NCBI RefSeq assembly: GCF_024582815.1
Contig: NZ_CP102099.1
Coordinates: 1,736,001 to 1,800,000 of the forward strand
Reading direction: 5' to 3'
From: Acinetobacter colistiniresistens
GTDB lineage: Bacteria > Pseudomonadota > Gammaproteobacteria > Pseudomonadales > Moraxellaceae
DNA length: 64,000 nt
This document shows positions 52,278 to 61,366 of the stretch, one piece after another; the stretch's first letter is position 1, and each line of letters starts with the position of its first letter. The position numbers and the translations under genes are program-made. Under the pieces are notes generated by a model, which ran no database searches, was not told the origin of the DNA, and worked only from the letters and a program-made list of their open reading frames with translations.

Positions 52278-55115
52278 GTGGAAAAATTGCAGCAGTTTGC
52301 TATTGGTCAACGTTGGTTATCAGATACTGAAACTGAACTCGGTTTAGGGGTTCTTATTGATGTAGATGAACGTTCTATCAGCATTTTATTCCCTAAAAGT
52401 GATGAAACTCGCGTCTATGCACGCAACAATGCGCCTTTATCTCGCATCATCTTTAATGTAAACGATGAAGTCCAAGACCAAGAAGGCCTTAAGTGGATTG
52501 TTGAGTCGATTGAAGATCGTCATGGCGTACTTCGTTATGATGTGGTTCGTACATTGGAAGATGGCAAACAAGAGCGCAAGTCACTGAACGAAACCCGTAT
52601 CGGTGCACAAATCCAACTGTCAAAACCTTTAGAACGTCTGTTGGCCAGCCAAGTCGATTATAAAGAATGGTATGACCTGCGTATTGAAGCGATGTTGTTG
52701 CAAGCACAAATGCATACCAGCCCTTTACGTGGTTTTCTCGGTGCACGTGTGGGCTTGATTCCACATCAGCTTTATATCGCACATGAAGTCGGTAAGCGTT
52801 TTGCACCACGTGTCTTGTTAGCGGATGAAGTGGGCCTAGGCAAAACCATTGAAGCAGGTTTGATTATCCACCAACAACTGAAAACAGGACGTTCAGAACG
52901 TATCCTGATTTTAGTGCCTGATTCACTGCAGTATCAGTGGATGATTGAAATGCGTCGCCGTTTCAATTTGCAATTCTCGCTATTCGATTTAACCCGCACT
53001 GCTTCGATCAAAGAACATGATCCTGATCTGAATCCATTCCTGACTGAACAATGCATTATTGCCAGTGTCGACCTGATGGTTGACCATGATGACTTGCGTG
53101 AGCAAGCCATGGAAGCTGGTTTTGATTTGCTGGTTGTGGATGAAGCGCACCACTTGATGTGGAGTGAGGAAGAGGGCGGTAATGATCGCTATGACCTTGT
53201 TGAAGAACTGGCAGAACAGACCGCAGGCGTACTACTGCTCACGGCAACGCCGGAACAGTTAGGGGTTGAAAGCCATTTTGCCCGTCTTCGTTTGCTTGAT
53301 CCGCAACGTTTCAGTAGTCTCGATCGCTTCCTTGATGAAGAAGAACAATATCAACATACTGCAAAAATCGCGGAAGTGTTGATGTCAGATCAAGCATTAA
53401 CAGAAGAGCATCTTGCTGCATTGGATGGCTTATTGGGTCATCGTATTGATGATCAGCCTGAACAGCGTATGCGTGCGATTCACGAATTATTAGACCGTCA
53501 CGGCACAGGTCGTATCTTGTTTCGTAACACCCGTGAAGCGATTCAAGGCTTCCCTGGTCGTGATTGCCAGCCAGCGCCTTTGCCAGCACCAGAAGACTGG
53601 TCATTTGATGGCAAAATGCGTGAGCAAATGTGGCCAGAAGAAGGTCAGCTCGACGGTGCATGGATGGAAAATGATCCGCGTGTGCCGTGGTTAATGGAAG
53701 TGCTACGTAAAGAGTTAAAACACAAAAAAGTGTTGTTGATCGCGCGTAGCGGCCCTGTAGTTGAAGCACTTGAAAATGTACTGCGTTTACATGCGGGTAT
53801 TCGTACCGCGATGTTCCATGAAGGCATGAGCTTATTGGAACGTGACCAAGCGGCAGCCTACTTTGCTGAAGATAGCTATGGCGCTCAGATTCTCCTCTGT
53901 TCGGAAATTGGTTCGGAAGGTCGTAACTTCCAGTTTGCCAGTGATTTGATCTTATTTGACCTGCCTGCAAACCCGGATGTATTGGAGCAGCGTATTGGTC
54001 GTCTGGATCGTATTGGTCAGGAAAACCGGATTCAAATTCATGTGCCCTATCTGATGGGTACAGCACAGGAGCGTATGTTCCGCTGGTATAACGAAGCGCT
54101 CAATATTTTCAGCAATATTTCTCCAACTGCACAAACGTTACAAGAGAACTTCATTGTTGAATTGAAGGATTGTTTATTGGCAGATCAAGGCCAGACTTTT
54201 GAAGATTTACTGGAAGAAGTCAATGTACAACGTCAAGCCTTGGAAGCAGAACTACAGGCAGGTCGTGACCGTTTGCTCGAGTATAACTCTTGTCGTCCAA
54301 TCGTGGCGCAGGGGATTGTCCAAGCGCTTGAAGATTATGATGACAATACCACTCTGCCAATGTTTGTGAAGCGTTTCATGTCATCCACCAATATTGACTT
54401 TGATGAGCAGAGCAACGGTACAGTGATCATCAAGCCAACGGATCAAATGCAGGTTCAAGGTCTCACTTTGGACGAAGAAGGTATGACAGCAACCTTCTAT
54501 CGTGATCAGGCACAGATCCGTGAAGATGCGCAATATTTGACTTTGGAACATCCGTTTATTGAAAGTGTGATGGAAATGATCCGTACACAATCATTCGGTT
54601 GTACCAATGTGGCTTTGCTGAAATCCAATGCGTTGAAACAGGGTTCGGTATTGCTTGAAGTGTGGTTCAAAGTTGATGTGGTGGCACCAAAAGCATTGAA
54701 CCTGCCATCAAGTTTACCGAAACAATTGATTCGTGTATTACTCAGTGAAAATGGTCAGGACTTGTCTGCCAAGATCGATCCAAGCATTTTACGTCCATAT
54801 CTGCATCATCTTGATGGCAATAGCTGTCGCCAAGTGGTGAAAGCACGCCGTGAAGTGATTGAGTCACGTTATGCACAAGCTTTAGAGATTGCAAAAGGAT
54901 CATTACCAGAGTTAATGCAGCAAGCCAAAGAGCATTACAGCGGTAAATGGCAGTATGAAATTGATCGTTTAAGCTATCTCAAGCAATTTAATCCAAGTAT
55001 TCGTCAAGATGAAATTGAGCGTTTACAGAAATTCCAGAAAGAGGGCCTAGGTCTCCTAGATGGTCTTTCTGTGACGCCAGAAGCAATTCAAGTTTTGGTT
55101 GTTGTTAAACCTTAA
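52278..55115 (+). CDS. rapA: RNA polymerase-associated ATPase RapA
   Basis: A 945-residue Swi2/Snf2-type ATPase that binds RNA polymerase and aids its recycling. The N-terminal domain FAIGQRWLSDTETELGLG matches E. coli RapA. Helicase motifs are LADEVGLGKTIEAGLI (Lys about 189), VVDEAHHLMW, LLTATP, and in the second RecA lobe EIGSEGRNFQFASDLILFDLP and QRIGRLDRIGQENRI. The GTG at 52278 has a weak ribosome site. A TTG at 52287 lies 5 bases after a strong AAGGTGG and would give MQQFAIGQRW, closer to the E. coli N-terminus, so it may be the true start. rluA precedes. Confidence 0.95.
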   Translation: MEKLQQFAIGQRWLSDTETELGLGVLIDVDERSISILFPKSDETRVYARNNAPLSRIIFNVNDEVQDQEGLKWIVESIEDRHGVLRYDVVRTLEDGKQERKSLNETRIGAQIQLSKPLERLLASQVDYKEWYDLRIEAMLLQAQMHTSPLRGFLGARVGLIPHQLYIAHEVGKRFAPRVLLADEVGLGKTIEAGLIIHQQLKTGRSERILILVPDSLQYQWMIEMRRRFNLQFSLFDLTRTASIKEHDPDLNPFLTEQCIIASVDLMVDHDDLREQAMEAGFDLLVVDEAHHLMWSEEEGGNDRYDLVEELAEQTAGVLLLTATPEQLGVESHFARLRLLDPQRFSSLDRFLDEEEQYQHTAKIAEVLMSDQALTEEHLAALDGLLGHRIDDQPEQRMRAIHELLDRHGTGRILFRNTREAIQGFPGRDCQPAPLPAPEDWSFDGKMREQMWPEEGQLDGAWMENDPRVPWLMEVLRKELKHKKVLLIARSGPVVEALENVLRLHAGIRTAMFHEGMSLLERDQAAAYFAEDSYGAQILLCSEIGSEGRNFQFASDLILFDLPANPDVLEQRIGRLDRIGQENRIQIHVPYLMGTAQERMFRWYNEALNIFSNISPTAQTLQENFIVELKDCLLADQGQTFEDLLEEVNVQRQALEAELQAGRDRLLEYNSCRPIVAQGIVQALEDYDDNTTLPMFVKRFMSSTNIDFDEQSNGTVIIKPTDQMQVQGLTLDEEGMTATFYRDQAQIREDAQYLTLEHPFIESVMEMIRTQSFGCTNVALLKSNALKQGSVLLEVWFKVDVVAPKALNLPSSLPKQLIRVLLSENGQDLSAKIDPSILRPYLHHLDGNSCRQVVKARREVIESRYAQALEIAKGSLPELMQQAKEHYSGKWQYEIDRLSYLKQFNPSIRQDEIERLQKFQKEGLGLLDGLSVTPEAIQVLVVVKP

Positions 55116-55131
55116 CTTGAGGCGACGCAAT

Positions 55132-55163
55132 AAAAAAAGAGGACCATTACAGTCCTCTTTTTT
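55132..55163. terminator. terminator between rapA and dps
   Basis: AAAAAAAGAGGAC, loop CATTACA, GTCCTCTTTTTT: a strong bidirectional hairpin between convergent genes. Confidence 0.92.
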
Positions 55164-55177
55164 ATTTTCAATACTTT

Positions 55178-55672
55178 TTAGTGATCAATATTGGCTTCCA
55201 AGAACCATAAATATTGATCCAGATCCTCGAGTGCTGCATGAATAATATCTTCGGAAATGGGATCTTGAATTTCGTCAATCGTGTCACGTAAATGATTGGC
55301 GACCACGCCATAGCGATCAGCCAGTTCTTTTAAATGATCCTGTACGGCATGAATCGTGACGGGATAAGCTTTGAGATGTGAACTTTTAGCAACCGATTGC
55401 GTTGTGCCCAGTGCGGTCCCACCGATCTGTACGGCACGTTCGGCGACATTGTCCAAGTGAGTGATGAGTGATGTTCTAAACATATCTAACATTTCATGCA
55501 CTGCAATAAAGTTGCTCCCCCGCATATTCCAATGTGCTTGTTTGGTTAGCAAGGAAAGATCAATTAAGTTGGCAAGGATTTGATTTAAGATTTTTATGGT
55601 GGACTCTTTGATCGAGTCATCTAAATTATTACGTGTATATACTTTTAAAGCTTTTGCTGTTGAAGAATTCAT
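55178..55672 (-). CDS. dps: Dps-like DNA-protection and iron-storage protein
   Basis: A 164-residue ferritin-like protein that forms a dodecamer, oxidises and stores iron and protects DNA in starvation. The ferroxidase region [24 protein letters not shown] supplies the inter-subunit His, Asp and Glu ligands. The family segment [21 protein letters not shown] follows, and the C-terminal part has [16 protein letters not shown]. The frame is open to 55726, but AGGT 5 bases before 55672 supports the shorter start. The N-terminus has basic residues ([11 protein letters not shown]), which could bind DNA. Confidence 0.93.
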   Translation of the reverse strand: MNSSTAKALKVYTRNNLDDSIKESTIKILNQILANLIDLSLLTKQAHWNMRGSNFIAVHEMLDMFRTSLITHLDNVAERAVQIGGTALGTTQSVAKSSHLKAYPVTIHAVQDHLKELADRYGVVANHLRDTIDEIQDPISEDIIHAALEDLDQYLWFLEANIDH

Positions 55673-55888
55673 AGTTACCTCATTCAATTCTAATGTGATG
55701 AAACATTGTGAATAAAAACCATTCATTACATCACTAGCTTATCGCTTGAATGTGCACTTGAGTGTTTTTGTTGTCTAGGCTTTTGTAAGTTTGCTTATCA
55801 TCTATTCTCTTTTTGATAATAGCTGTTTTAATTCAGATTCATGGATCATTGCATTCGAAAAAGGGTCTTTTTGCATGTTGAGCATTGC

Positions 55889-56905
55889 TTAGATCAGCCC
55901 CGCATCTTTGCATTCCAATTTGATATAAGCATAGAAAATAGGGGCAACGATTAAACCACTTAATCCAAAAATGGATTCAAAAATCAGCATTGCCAATAAC
56001 ACTTCCCATGCACTGGCATTAATTTTAGTACCAATAATCTTGGCATTGATGAAGTATTCAAGCTTGTGAATAATCACCAGATAGGCAAGAGCGATGGCTG
56101 CCACAGACAGCGAAATGGTTAAGCCTGCCATGATGATCAAGGTATTTGAGATCAGGTTACCAATAATAGGCAGTAAGCCAAAAATAAAAGTCAGAATGGT
56201 CAGCGTCTTCGCAAAAGGCAAGTGGATATTAAAAATCGGTAAAACGATAAAAACGAAAATGATAAACAGACCAGTATTGATCAGGGAGATCTTTACTTGG
56301 GCAAATACCACATTCTTAAATGAAATTGAGAGCTTTTGAATGCGATGCAAAATTGCAGCTTTAAATGCAGGTTGTGGCGCATGTTGTTTAAAATTCTGAA
56401 TCGATACCAAAATACCGACAATCAGGCCAATGACCATGGTCGCAAGGTTGTGCAGAATATCTGTGCCTGTATTTTTGACAATCGAAATATTATTTTTGAT
56501 AAAGGATAAAATCTGGTTCTTGATATCGGCAACACTATGCGGTAGATAACCTGGTAAATACTGGCTCATCTCGGTCTGAAACTTAATCAGTGTTTGATCA
56601 ATTTTAAAGTTAAATGAATTAAGCCCGGTTCCTTTTAGATCATAGATCACAAAACTAATCAGGCTGGTAATAAAGAAACCAAGCAAAACGATAGTGGCTA
56701 CGCCTAAGATAATACTGATAAAGATTCGTGCCCGTTGTCCATCAATATGCTTCTCAACAATTGAACTTAAGCTATTAATAATTTCAAAGACCAGAAAACC
56801 AGCAAAAAAACTCGGTAACAGATGTAAAGGAATGACCATCATTAAAAATAAAGACATCAGAATAAAACTGGCGATGATACTTTGACGGTCATTAAGTAGA
56901 TTCAT
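55889..56905 (-). CDS. AI-2E family (UPF0118) transporter
   Basis: A 338-residue integral membrane protein with about seven or eight membrane segments. The pattern (two N-terminal hydrophobic segments, a long cytoplasmic or periplasmic loop at residues 85-150, then paired segments and a final GLIVAPIFYAYIKLE) matches the AI-2E/PerM family. The motif LVIIHKLEYFINAKIIGTKINASAWEVLLAMLIFES corresponds to the family region QxxExxxxxPxIxGxxxxxxP in degenerate form. Substrates of family members vary (autoinducer-2 export, sodium-proton exchange), so the cargo here is unknown. Confidence 0.88.
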   Translation of the reverse strand: MNLLNDRQSIIASFILMSLFLMMVIPLHLLPSFFAGFLVFEIINSLSSIVEKHIDGQRARIFISIILGVATIVLLGFFITSLISFVIYDLKGTGLNSFNFKIDQTLIKFQTEMSQYLPGYLPHSVADIKNQILSFIKNNISIVKNTGTDILHNLATMVIGLIVGILVSIQNFKQHAPQPAFKAAILHRIQKLSISFKNVVFAQVKISLINTGLFIIFVFIVLPIFNIHLPFAKTLTILTFIFGLLPIIGNLISNTLIIMAGLTISLSVAAIALAYLVIIHKLEYFINAKIIGTKINASAWEVLLAMLIFESIFGLSGLIVAPIFYAYIKLECKDAGLI

Positions 56906-56995
56906 GATCTATATGCCTGATTTGAGTTGTTGTTATGCTAAAGGACAAAAGTATGATTTTGATTACATTCGGAGAGTTTAAGCCGATAATTGAGC

Positions 56996-57700
56996 TTAAT
57001 CAATTTCCATTTTATCAATATGACGTGCGCCTTCTAGAATCATACGGATCATCACCATGGTCTGCTCAGCCACTTCGGTACGCTGTTCAACAGGCAAATC
57101 CAGCACTTTTGCCCCCATATTGAACACCAATTGAGTAATGGCCTTAGCGACAAGATCGGCATGACTGATTTTACTGTTGTTCATTTGTTCTAAACGGATT
57201 AGGTCTTCTTGAAGCTCTTGCTGAAAGAAATTGAGTTGCCGATCAACCGCTGCTTTATATGAGGTTGAGCCCGTATAGCCTTCGCGTAATAACAAACTCA
57301 GGTTGCCTTCATCGGTATTCAATTGTTGAATAAACACTTCTACCGAGCTGCGGATAACGCTGTGTTGCTTTGAAGCCTGCAAGCGAGCTTCACGAATAAT
57401 TCTGCGCAGCACCAAGCCAGATTGATCAATCAAGGCAATAGCCAGTTCATCAATGTCCTTGAAATGGCGATAAAAACTATTGGGTGCAATACCAGCTTCA
57501 CGTGCAATTTCACGTAAGCTGAGAGAGGCAATACTTTTTTGTGGGCCGATCAGATTCAGTGTGGCCTGAAACAGCTCTTCTTTGGTAATGGTTGCTTTTC
57601 TACCTACAGAGCGCACAGGAGATTTCATGGGAATGACATCTTGTTCATTTACGTTGTCATTGCCGAGCGGTAAAAAAGAAGAATGAACCATTGTTTTCAA
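56996..57700 (-). CDS. TetR-family repressor, FabR/DesT type
   Basis: A 234-residue regulator close to FabR and DesT, repressors that sense the ratio of unsaturated to saturated acyl-CoA or acyl-ACP. The helix-turn-helix reads SLSLREIAREAGIAPNSFYRHFKDIDELAIALID, nearly as in E. coli FabR, followed by QSGLVLRRIIREAR and the ligand domain. Start options are Met1, Met4 and Met25 (MKSPVRSVGRKATITKEEL); the last is closest to the family. It is divergent from the reductase-desaturase operon, the same layout as desT-desCB in Pseudomonas, so it probably represses it. Confidence 0.88.
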   Translation of the reverse strand: MKTMVHSSFLPLGNDNVNEQDVIPMKSPVRSVGRKATITKEELFQATLNLIGPQKSIASLSLREIAREAGIAPNSFYRHFKDIDELAIALIDQSGLVLRRIIREARLQASKQHSVIRSSVEVFIQQLNTDEGNLSLLLREGYTGSTSYKAAVDRQLNFFQQELQEDLIRLEQMNNSKISHADLVAKAITQLVFNMGAKVLDLPVEQRTEVAEQTMVMIRMILEGARHIDKMEID

Positions 57701-57769
57701 TATATAAGTAAGCTACTCGGGATTATAACGATTGTCTGTGGACTTGTGAAATGTAAATTCTTATACGAG

Positions 57770-57791
57770 TGTATATACAAATATATATACA
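57770..57791. promoter_or_regulatory. operator candidate in the FabR/DesT-desaturase promoter region
   Basis: TGTATATA, spacer CAAATA, TATATACA: a perfect 8-bp inverted repeat in the divergent promoter region. A second palindrome (ATACATATGTAT) overlaps a TATAAT -10 box at 57796-57801. The TetR-family neighbour is the likely binder. Confidence 0.5.
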
Positions 57792-57831
57792 TATGTATAA
57801 TAATTAGCAAACAACCAGAGTAAAACTGCTC

Positions 57832-58899
57832 ATGCAAGCAATTGAAAAGAGAAATTCTCTATTTAATTCGTTGGCTCAAAGTGTCATGAATAGCCATGAC
57901 GCCAATTTTTGGTTACAGAAAATCAATCCATTGTGGTCCATTAATCAGCCTCTTGCCAAAATCGTAGAAAAACAAATTGTGGCAAAAGATACGGTCAGTC
58001 TAATGTTGCAATGCAACCGACATGTCGTTCGTGGGGTTGCAGGGCAGCATCATCCTGTGACTGTGGATATCGCAGGGCGTCATTACGAACGGACTTATAG
58101 CATGATGCAAGTCGATGCAGATCATCTTTGTCTAACCGTGAAAAAAGTGGATCAAGGTTTGGTGAGTTCATGGTTGGTTGAGCAAAGCCAAGCAGGTGAC
58201 ATTTTACGCTTAGGGCATCCCTACGGCGAGATGCAGCAATCTGTTGTAACCCCTCACTTATTATTGCTGGCTGCAGGAAGTGGTATCACGCCCATGTTGA
58301 GTTTGATTGAAGCTTTATGTCAGTCAAAACAATTGAATACTACGACGGTCCAATTGATGTATTGGGTAAAAACTCATGCAGATGCGGCCTATGCTGAATA
58401 TCTGAAAGAAGTGTCAGAAAATTTTTCAAAATTTAGCGCTCAAATTTTTTATACCCAAGAGCAAGACTCACGTTTAAATCAGAGTCATGTTGATCAATTG
58501 ACATCTTTAAATGAAACCACCGTGTATGCCTGTGGTCCTTCAGGTTTTGCTGCAACAGCAGAAAGTCTGTTTCAGAATGCTGCCGCACTGCACACAGAAG
58601 CATTTAGCTTAAGCCAATTTGAGCAAGAGCAATCCGAGACTGGCTTTATTAATGTTACGTTGACGCAATCCAATAAAACCATTGCCATTCCTAAAGGGCA
58701 GTCGATTCTTACAAGCTTGGAACATCAAGGGATCAAGCCGGATCATGGTTGTCGGATGGGCATTTGTAATAAATGTGCATGTAATAAGGTGCAGGGGGCA
58801 ACCAAGAACTTGTTGAATGGAGCTGCCAATAATGAACCAACGCAGTTATTAAAAATTTGTGTCAATTCAGCCCAGTCTGATCTTGTGATTGATCTATAA
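57832..58899 (+). CDS. ferredoxin reductase-type oxidoreductase for fatty-acid desaturase (DesC-like)
   Basis: A 355-residue flavin and iron-sulfur electron-transfer protein. The FAD/NAD part carries RTYSMMQVD (FAD), LLLAAGSGITPMLSLIEAL (NAD) and VYACGPSGFAATAE. A C-terminal plant-type 2Fe-2S domain shows the four cysteines in HGCRMGICNKCACN and ICVN. It probably passes electrons from NAD(P)H to the desaturase encoded 14 bases downstream. It corresponds to DesC of Pseudomonas, where the pair is repressed by DesT. Confidence 0.9.
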   Translation: MQAIEKRNSLFNSLAQSVMNSHDANFWLQKINPLWSINQPLAKIVEKQIVAKDTVSLMLQCNRHVVRGVAGQHHPVTVDIAGRHYERTYSMMQVDADHLCLTVKKVDQGLVSSWLVEQSQAGDILRLGHPYGEMQQSVVTPHLLLLAAGSGITPMLSLIEALCQSKQLNTTTVQLMYWVKTHADAAYAEYLKEVSENFSKFSAQIFYTQEQDSRLNQSHVDQLTSLNETTVYACGPSGFAATAESLFQNAAALHTEAFSLSQFEQEQSETGFINVTLTQSNKTIAIPKGQSILTSLEHQGIKPDHGCRMGICNKCACNKVQGATKNLLNGAANNEPTQLLKICVNSAQSDLVIDL

Positions 58900-58913
58900 G
58901 AGAGTCATTGATT

Positions 58914-60008
58914 ATGAACATGCTTGTTAAAAATGAATTTTTTAAAAATCCAAAAAATCGGGATTTAACGACTGCAGAACTAGATGCTTTTGCTCGTGAA
59001 TTGGATCAAATCAAACAAGAGGTACTGGATGATTTGGGTGAAAAAGACGCTCGATATATCCGCCGTGTTTATTCTACCATTCGCTATAGCAGTTTGGCTG
59101 GACGTGCTTGCCTGTTCTTAGGATGGTTTCCACCAGCATGGTTGTTAGGTACTGGGTTATTAGGCTTTGCCAAAATCATGGAAAACATGGAGTTGGGTCA
59201 TAATGTCATGCATGGTCAATATGACTGGATGAATGATCCGAAGTTTAACGGTCAAACCTATGAATGGGATACGGTTGGAACGTCAGATAACTGGCGCCAA
59301 ACCCATAATTATAAACATCATACCTATACCAATGTGAAAGGCATGGATGACGATGTTGGTTATGGTGTATTTCGTTTATTCCCAGAACAGCGTTGGTCGA
59401 AATTTACCTTAATTCAGCCTATTTATATTGTGCCTTTTAGTCTGTTATTCCAGTGGGGCGTCGCAATTCAAAACCTTGAATTGGGTAAAGTGCTGTATAA
59501 GCGTAAAAGCATGGCTGAATTTAAACGTGAATGGCAGCCTGCACAAAAGAAAATCATGAAACAAGTGTTTAAGGACTATGTATTTTTCCCATTGATTGCA
59601 GGCCCAGCAGCACTCCCTGTATTTGCAGGTAACTTGGTGGCGAATGGGATTCGTAATGTTTGGACATTCAGTATTATTTTCTGTGGCCATTTTACCAAGG
59701 ATGTTGAGGTTTTTCCGAAGTCGATTTTAAAAGATGAAAGCCGCGGACATTGGTATATGCGTCAGATCCGTGGCTCATCTAATCTTACGGGATCAGAAGC
59801 TTTCCATATCCTAACTGGGCATTTGAGTCATCAGATTGAACATCATCTATTCCCAGATATTCCTGCACGTCGCTATCGCCAAGTTGCTCCCAAAGTGCAA
59901 GCCGTGTGTGAAAAATATGGTCTGCATTATAACAATGCCAGCTTTGTGAAGCAGTTTAGTGAAGTGGTTGGGCGTATTTTTAAATACGCATTACCTTTTA
60001 AAAAGTAA
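58914..60008 (+). CDS. acyl-lipid or acyl-CoA delta-9 fatty-acid desaturase (DesB-like)
   Basis: A 364-residue membrane desaturase that introduces a cis double bond into saturated acyl chains using oxygen and a di-iron centre. The three His boxes are HNVMH in ENMELGHNVMHGQY, HNYKHH in WRQTHNYKHHTYTNV, and HQIEHH in HLSHQIEHHLFPDI. Membrane segments are at about residues 55-90 and 180-260. The ATG at 58914 has AAGAGAG 9 bases upstream. It forms an operon with the reductase and is followed by a terminator. Confidence 0.93.
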   Translation: MNMLVKNEFFKNPKNRDLTTAELDAFARELDQIKQEVLDDLGEKDARYIRRVYSTIRYSSLAGRACLFLGWFPPAWLLGTGLLGFAKIMENMELGHNVMHGQYDWMNDPKFNGQTYEWDTVGTSDNWRQTHNYKHHTYTNVKGMDDDVGYGVFRLFPEQRWSKFTLIQPIYIVPFSLLFQWGVAIQNLELGKVLYKRKSMAEFKREWQPAQKKIMKQVFKDYVFFPLIAGPAALPVFAGNLVANGIRNVWTFSIIFCGHFTKDVEVFPKSILKDESRGHWYMRQIRGSSNLTGSEAFHILTGHLSHQIEHHLFPDIPARRYRQVAPKVQAVCEKYGLHYNNASFVKQFSEVVGRIFKYALPFKK

Positions 60009-60021
60009 ACCATAAAGCCTT

Positions 60022-60058
60022 AAAAAGCCCTGCATGTATTTGCTTCAGGGCTTTTTTT
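60022..60058 (+). terminator. terminator after the desaturase gene
   Basis: AAAAAGCCCTG and CAGGGCTTTTTTT with a 13-base loop. It overlaps the stop codon of the convergent DUF4442 gene. Confidence 0.85.
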
Positions 60059-60524
60059 ATTTCTTCTTTTTGGAAATCCACATGGTAATGGTGGCATGGA
60101 AAACTTTTTCATTGTGCTGATTAAGGACATCAACATTCACCAAGTATTCTCCAGCTTTGTCCCAATCGTAATGGTCATCAACAGGGGTGGCGATCGCAAC
60201 CAGATCAGATTCGGCCTTCTTTAAATATTCAACCGTCATACCTTTCGGAATCCAACGATGTGTGTTGGGAACCGTGACTTCAGTCATGGTGCCACCTGCA
60301 AGTTCGGCCATATTACACATCGCAATTGCGTGTACCGTACCAATATGATTCAGCACAGAACGCTTTTTCTTGATGCTGATTTTACAAGAATTGGGTTTTA
60401 GTTCTTCAAACAAAGGCGAGATACTACTGAAATAAGGGGCTTTAACACACAGCAGTCGAGTGAATGTCCACTTTCCTGCAGGTAAGGCTGAGACTTTATT
60501 CCACAATTCTAAGGTTGAAGCCAT
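60057..60524 (-). CDS. DUF4442 hotdog-fold protein
   Basis: A 155-residue hotdog-fold thioesterase-like protein of the DUF4442 family. Segments include HIGTVHAIAMCNMAELAGGTMTE, in which HAIAMCNMAELAGG resembles the active-site helix of PaaI-type thioesterases, and VNVDVLNQHNEKVFHATITMWI. Probably acts on acyl-CoA, but no activity is shown for the family. It lies between lipid-desaturation genes and a TetR regulator, suggesting a lipid role (inference). Confidence 0.85.
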   Translation of the reverse strand: MASTLELWNKVSALPAGKWTFTRLLCVKAPYFSSISPLFEELKPNSCKISIKKKRSVLNHIGTVHAIAMCNMAELAGGTMTEVTVPNTHRWIPKGMTVEYLKKAESDLVAIATPVDDHYDWDKAGEYLVNVDVLNQHNEKVFHATITMWISKKKK

Positions 60525-60635
60525 GTTCAGATTTCCTGTGACAGAATTAAATTCTTTTACAGAATATAATTCTGTTTACAAGTTGCGGTCAAGTCATACA
60601 CAATAGTTCCGACCATTGGTAAATTTGATTGAACT

Positions 60636-61283
60636 ATGCAAACGGCACAGCAGTTATTGGAACGCTTATATCCACAACGTCGATCGTTGCTCAAAAGACA
60701 AATTTTGTTAGATGCATTGTCTTGTTTTCTTGAACATGGTTTGGAAACCACCAGTATTGAAATGATTAGGGAAAAATCTGACAGTAGTGTGGGGGCGATT
60801 TATCATCATTTTAAGAATAAAGATGGGGTCGTTGCAGCATTGGTATTTGCGGCTTTAGATGATCAGGCACAATTGCGAGATCAATATTTACAACAAGCAA
60901 AATCGCTGAAAGAACTGCTCTATGCGCTGATTTATAGTTATACGGATTGGGTCTCTGATCAGCCCAAGTTTGCACAGTTTTTATTACTTGCCCATTATAA
61001 TGTGCGGCAGGGTGAGTATGGGCAAAGCTTAAATGATAAAAATAAACTCAGGAATCAAAAGATTGCCGGTTATATTTCCAATTATGCAGATGCCAGTTTA
61101 TTCAAATCAGTACCAACCGAGTTAATGATGTCTTTGGTGATTGGTGCAACAGAAAGCTATTGTCGCGCTTGGTTGTCTGAAAAAGTAGTAACCAATCCTA
61201 AAATGTATAGAGAAAGCTTGGCGCAGGCGGCTTGGGATTCCTTACAACATTTAAGCAAAGTTCCATCAGATCAAGAGCATTAG
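60636..61283 (+). CDS. TetR-family transcriptional regulator
   Basis: A 215-residue regulator. The helix-turn-helix is in residues 20-65 (ILLDALSCFLEHGLETTSIEMIREKSDSSVGAIYHHFKNKDGVVAAL), a clear TetR signature. The ligand-binding C-terminal domain is helical, with LLLAHYNVRQGEYG and GATESYCRAWLSEK. It is divergent from the DUF4442 gene and may control it. The ligand is unknown. Confidence 0.88.
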   Translation: MQTAQQLLERLYPQRRSLLKRQILLDALSCFLEHGLETTSIEMIREKSDSSVGAIYHHFKNKDGVVAALVFAALDDQAQLRDQYLQQAKSLKELLYALIYSYTDWVSDQPKFAQFLLLAHYNVRQGEYGQSLNDKNKLRNQKIAGYISNYADASLFKSVPTELMMSLVIGATESYCRAWLSEKVVTNPKMYRESLAQAAWDSLQHLSKVPSDQEH

Positions 61284-61366
61284 GGGCATAAATGATGACA
61301 GCAAATCATTCGAAGCTACACTGTTAAATAGTATCTTGGTTAATCAATATAAATTAAATAATTCAT

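Noticed and set aside
53311..54066. 251-codon minus-strand ORF inside rapA
   Set aside because: Antisense shadow of a strongly conserved gene; the product is rich in His and Arg without domains.
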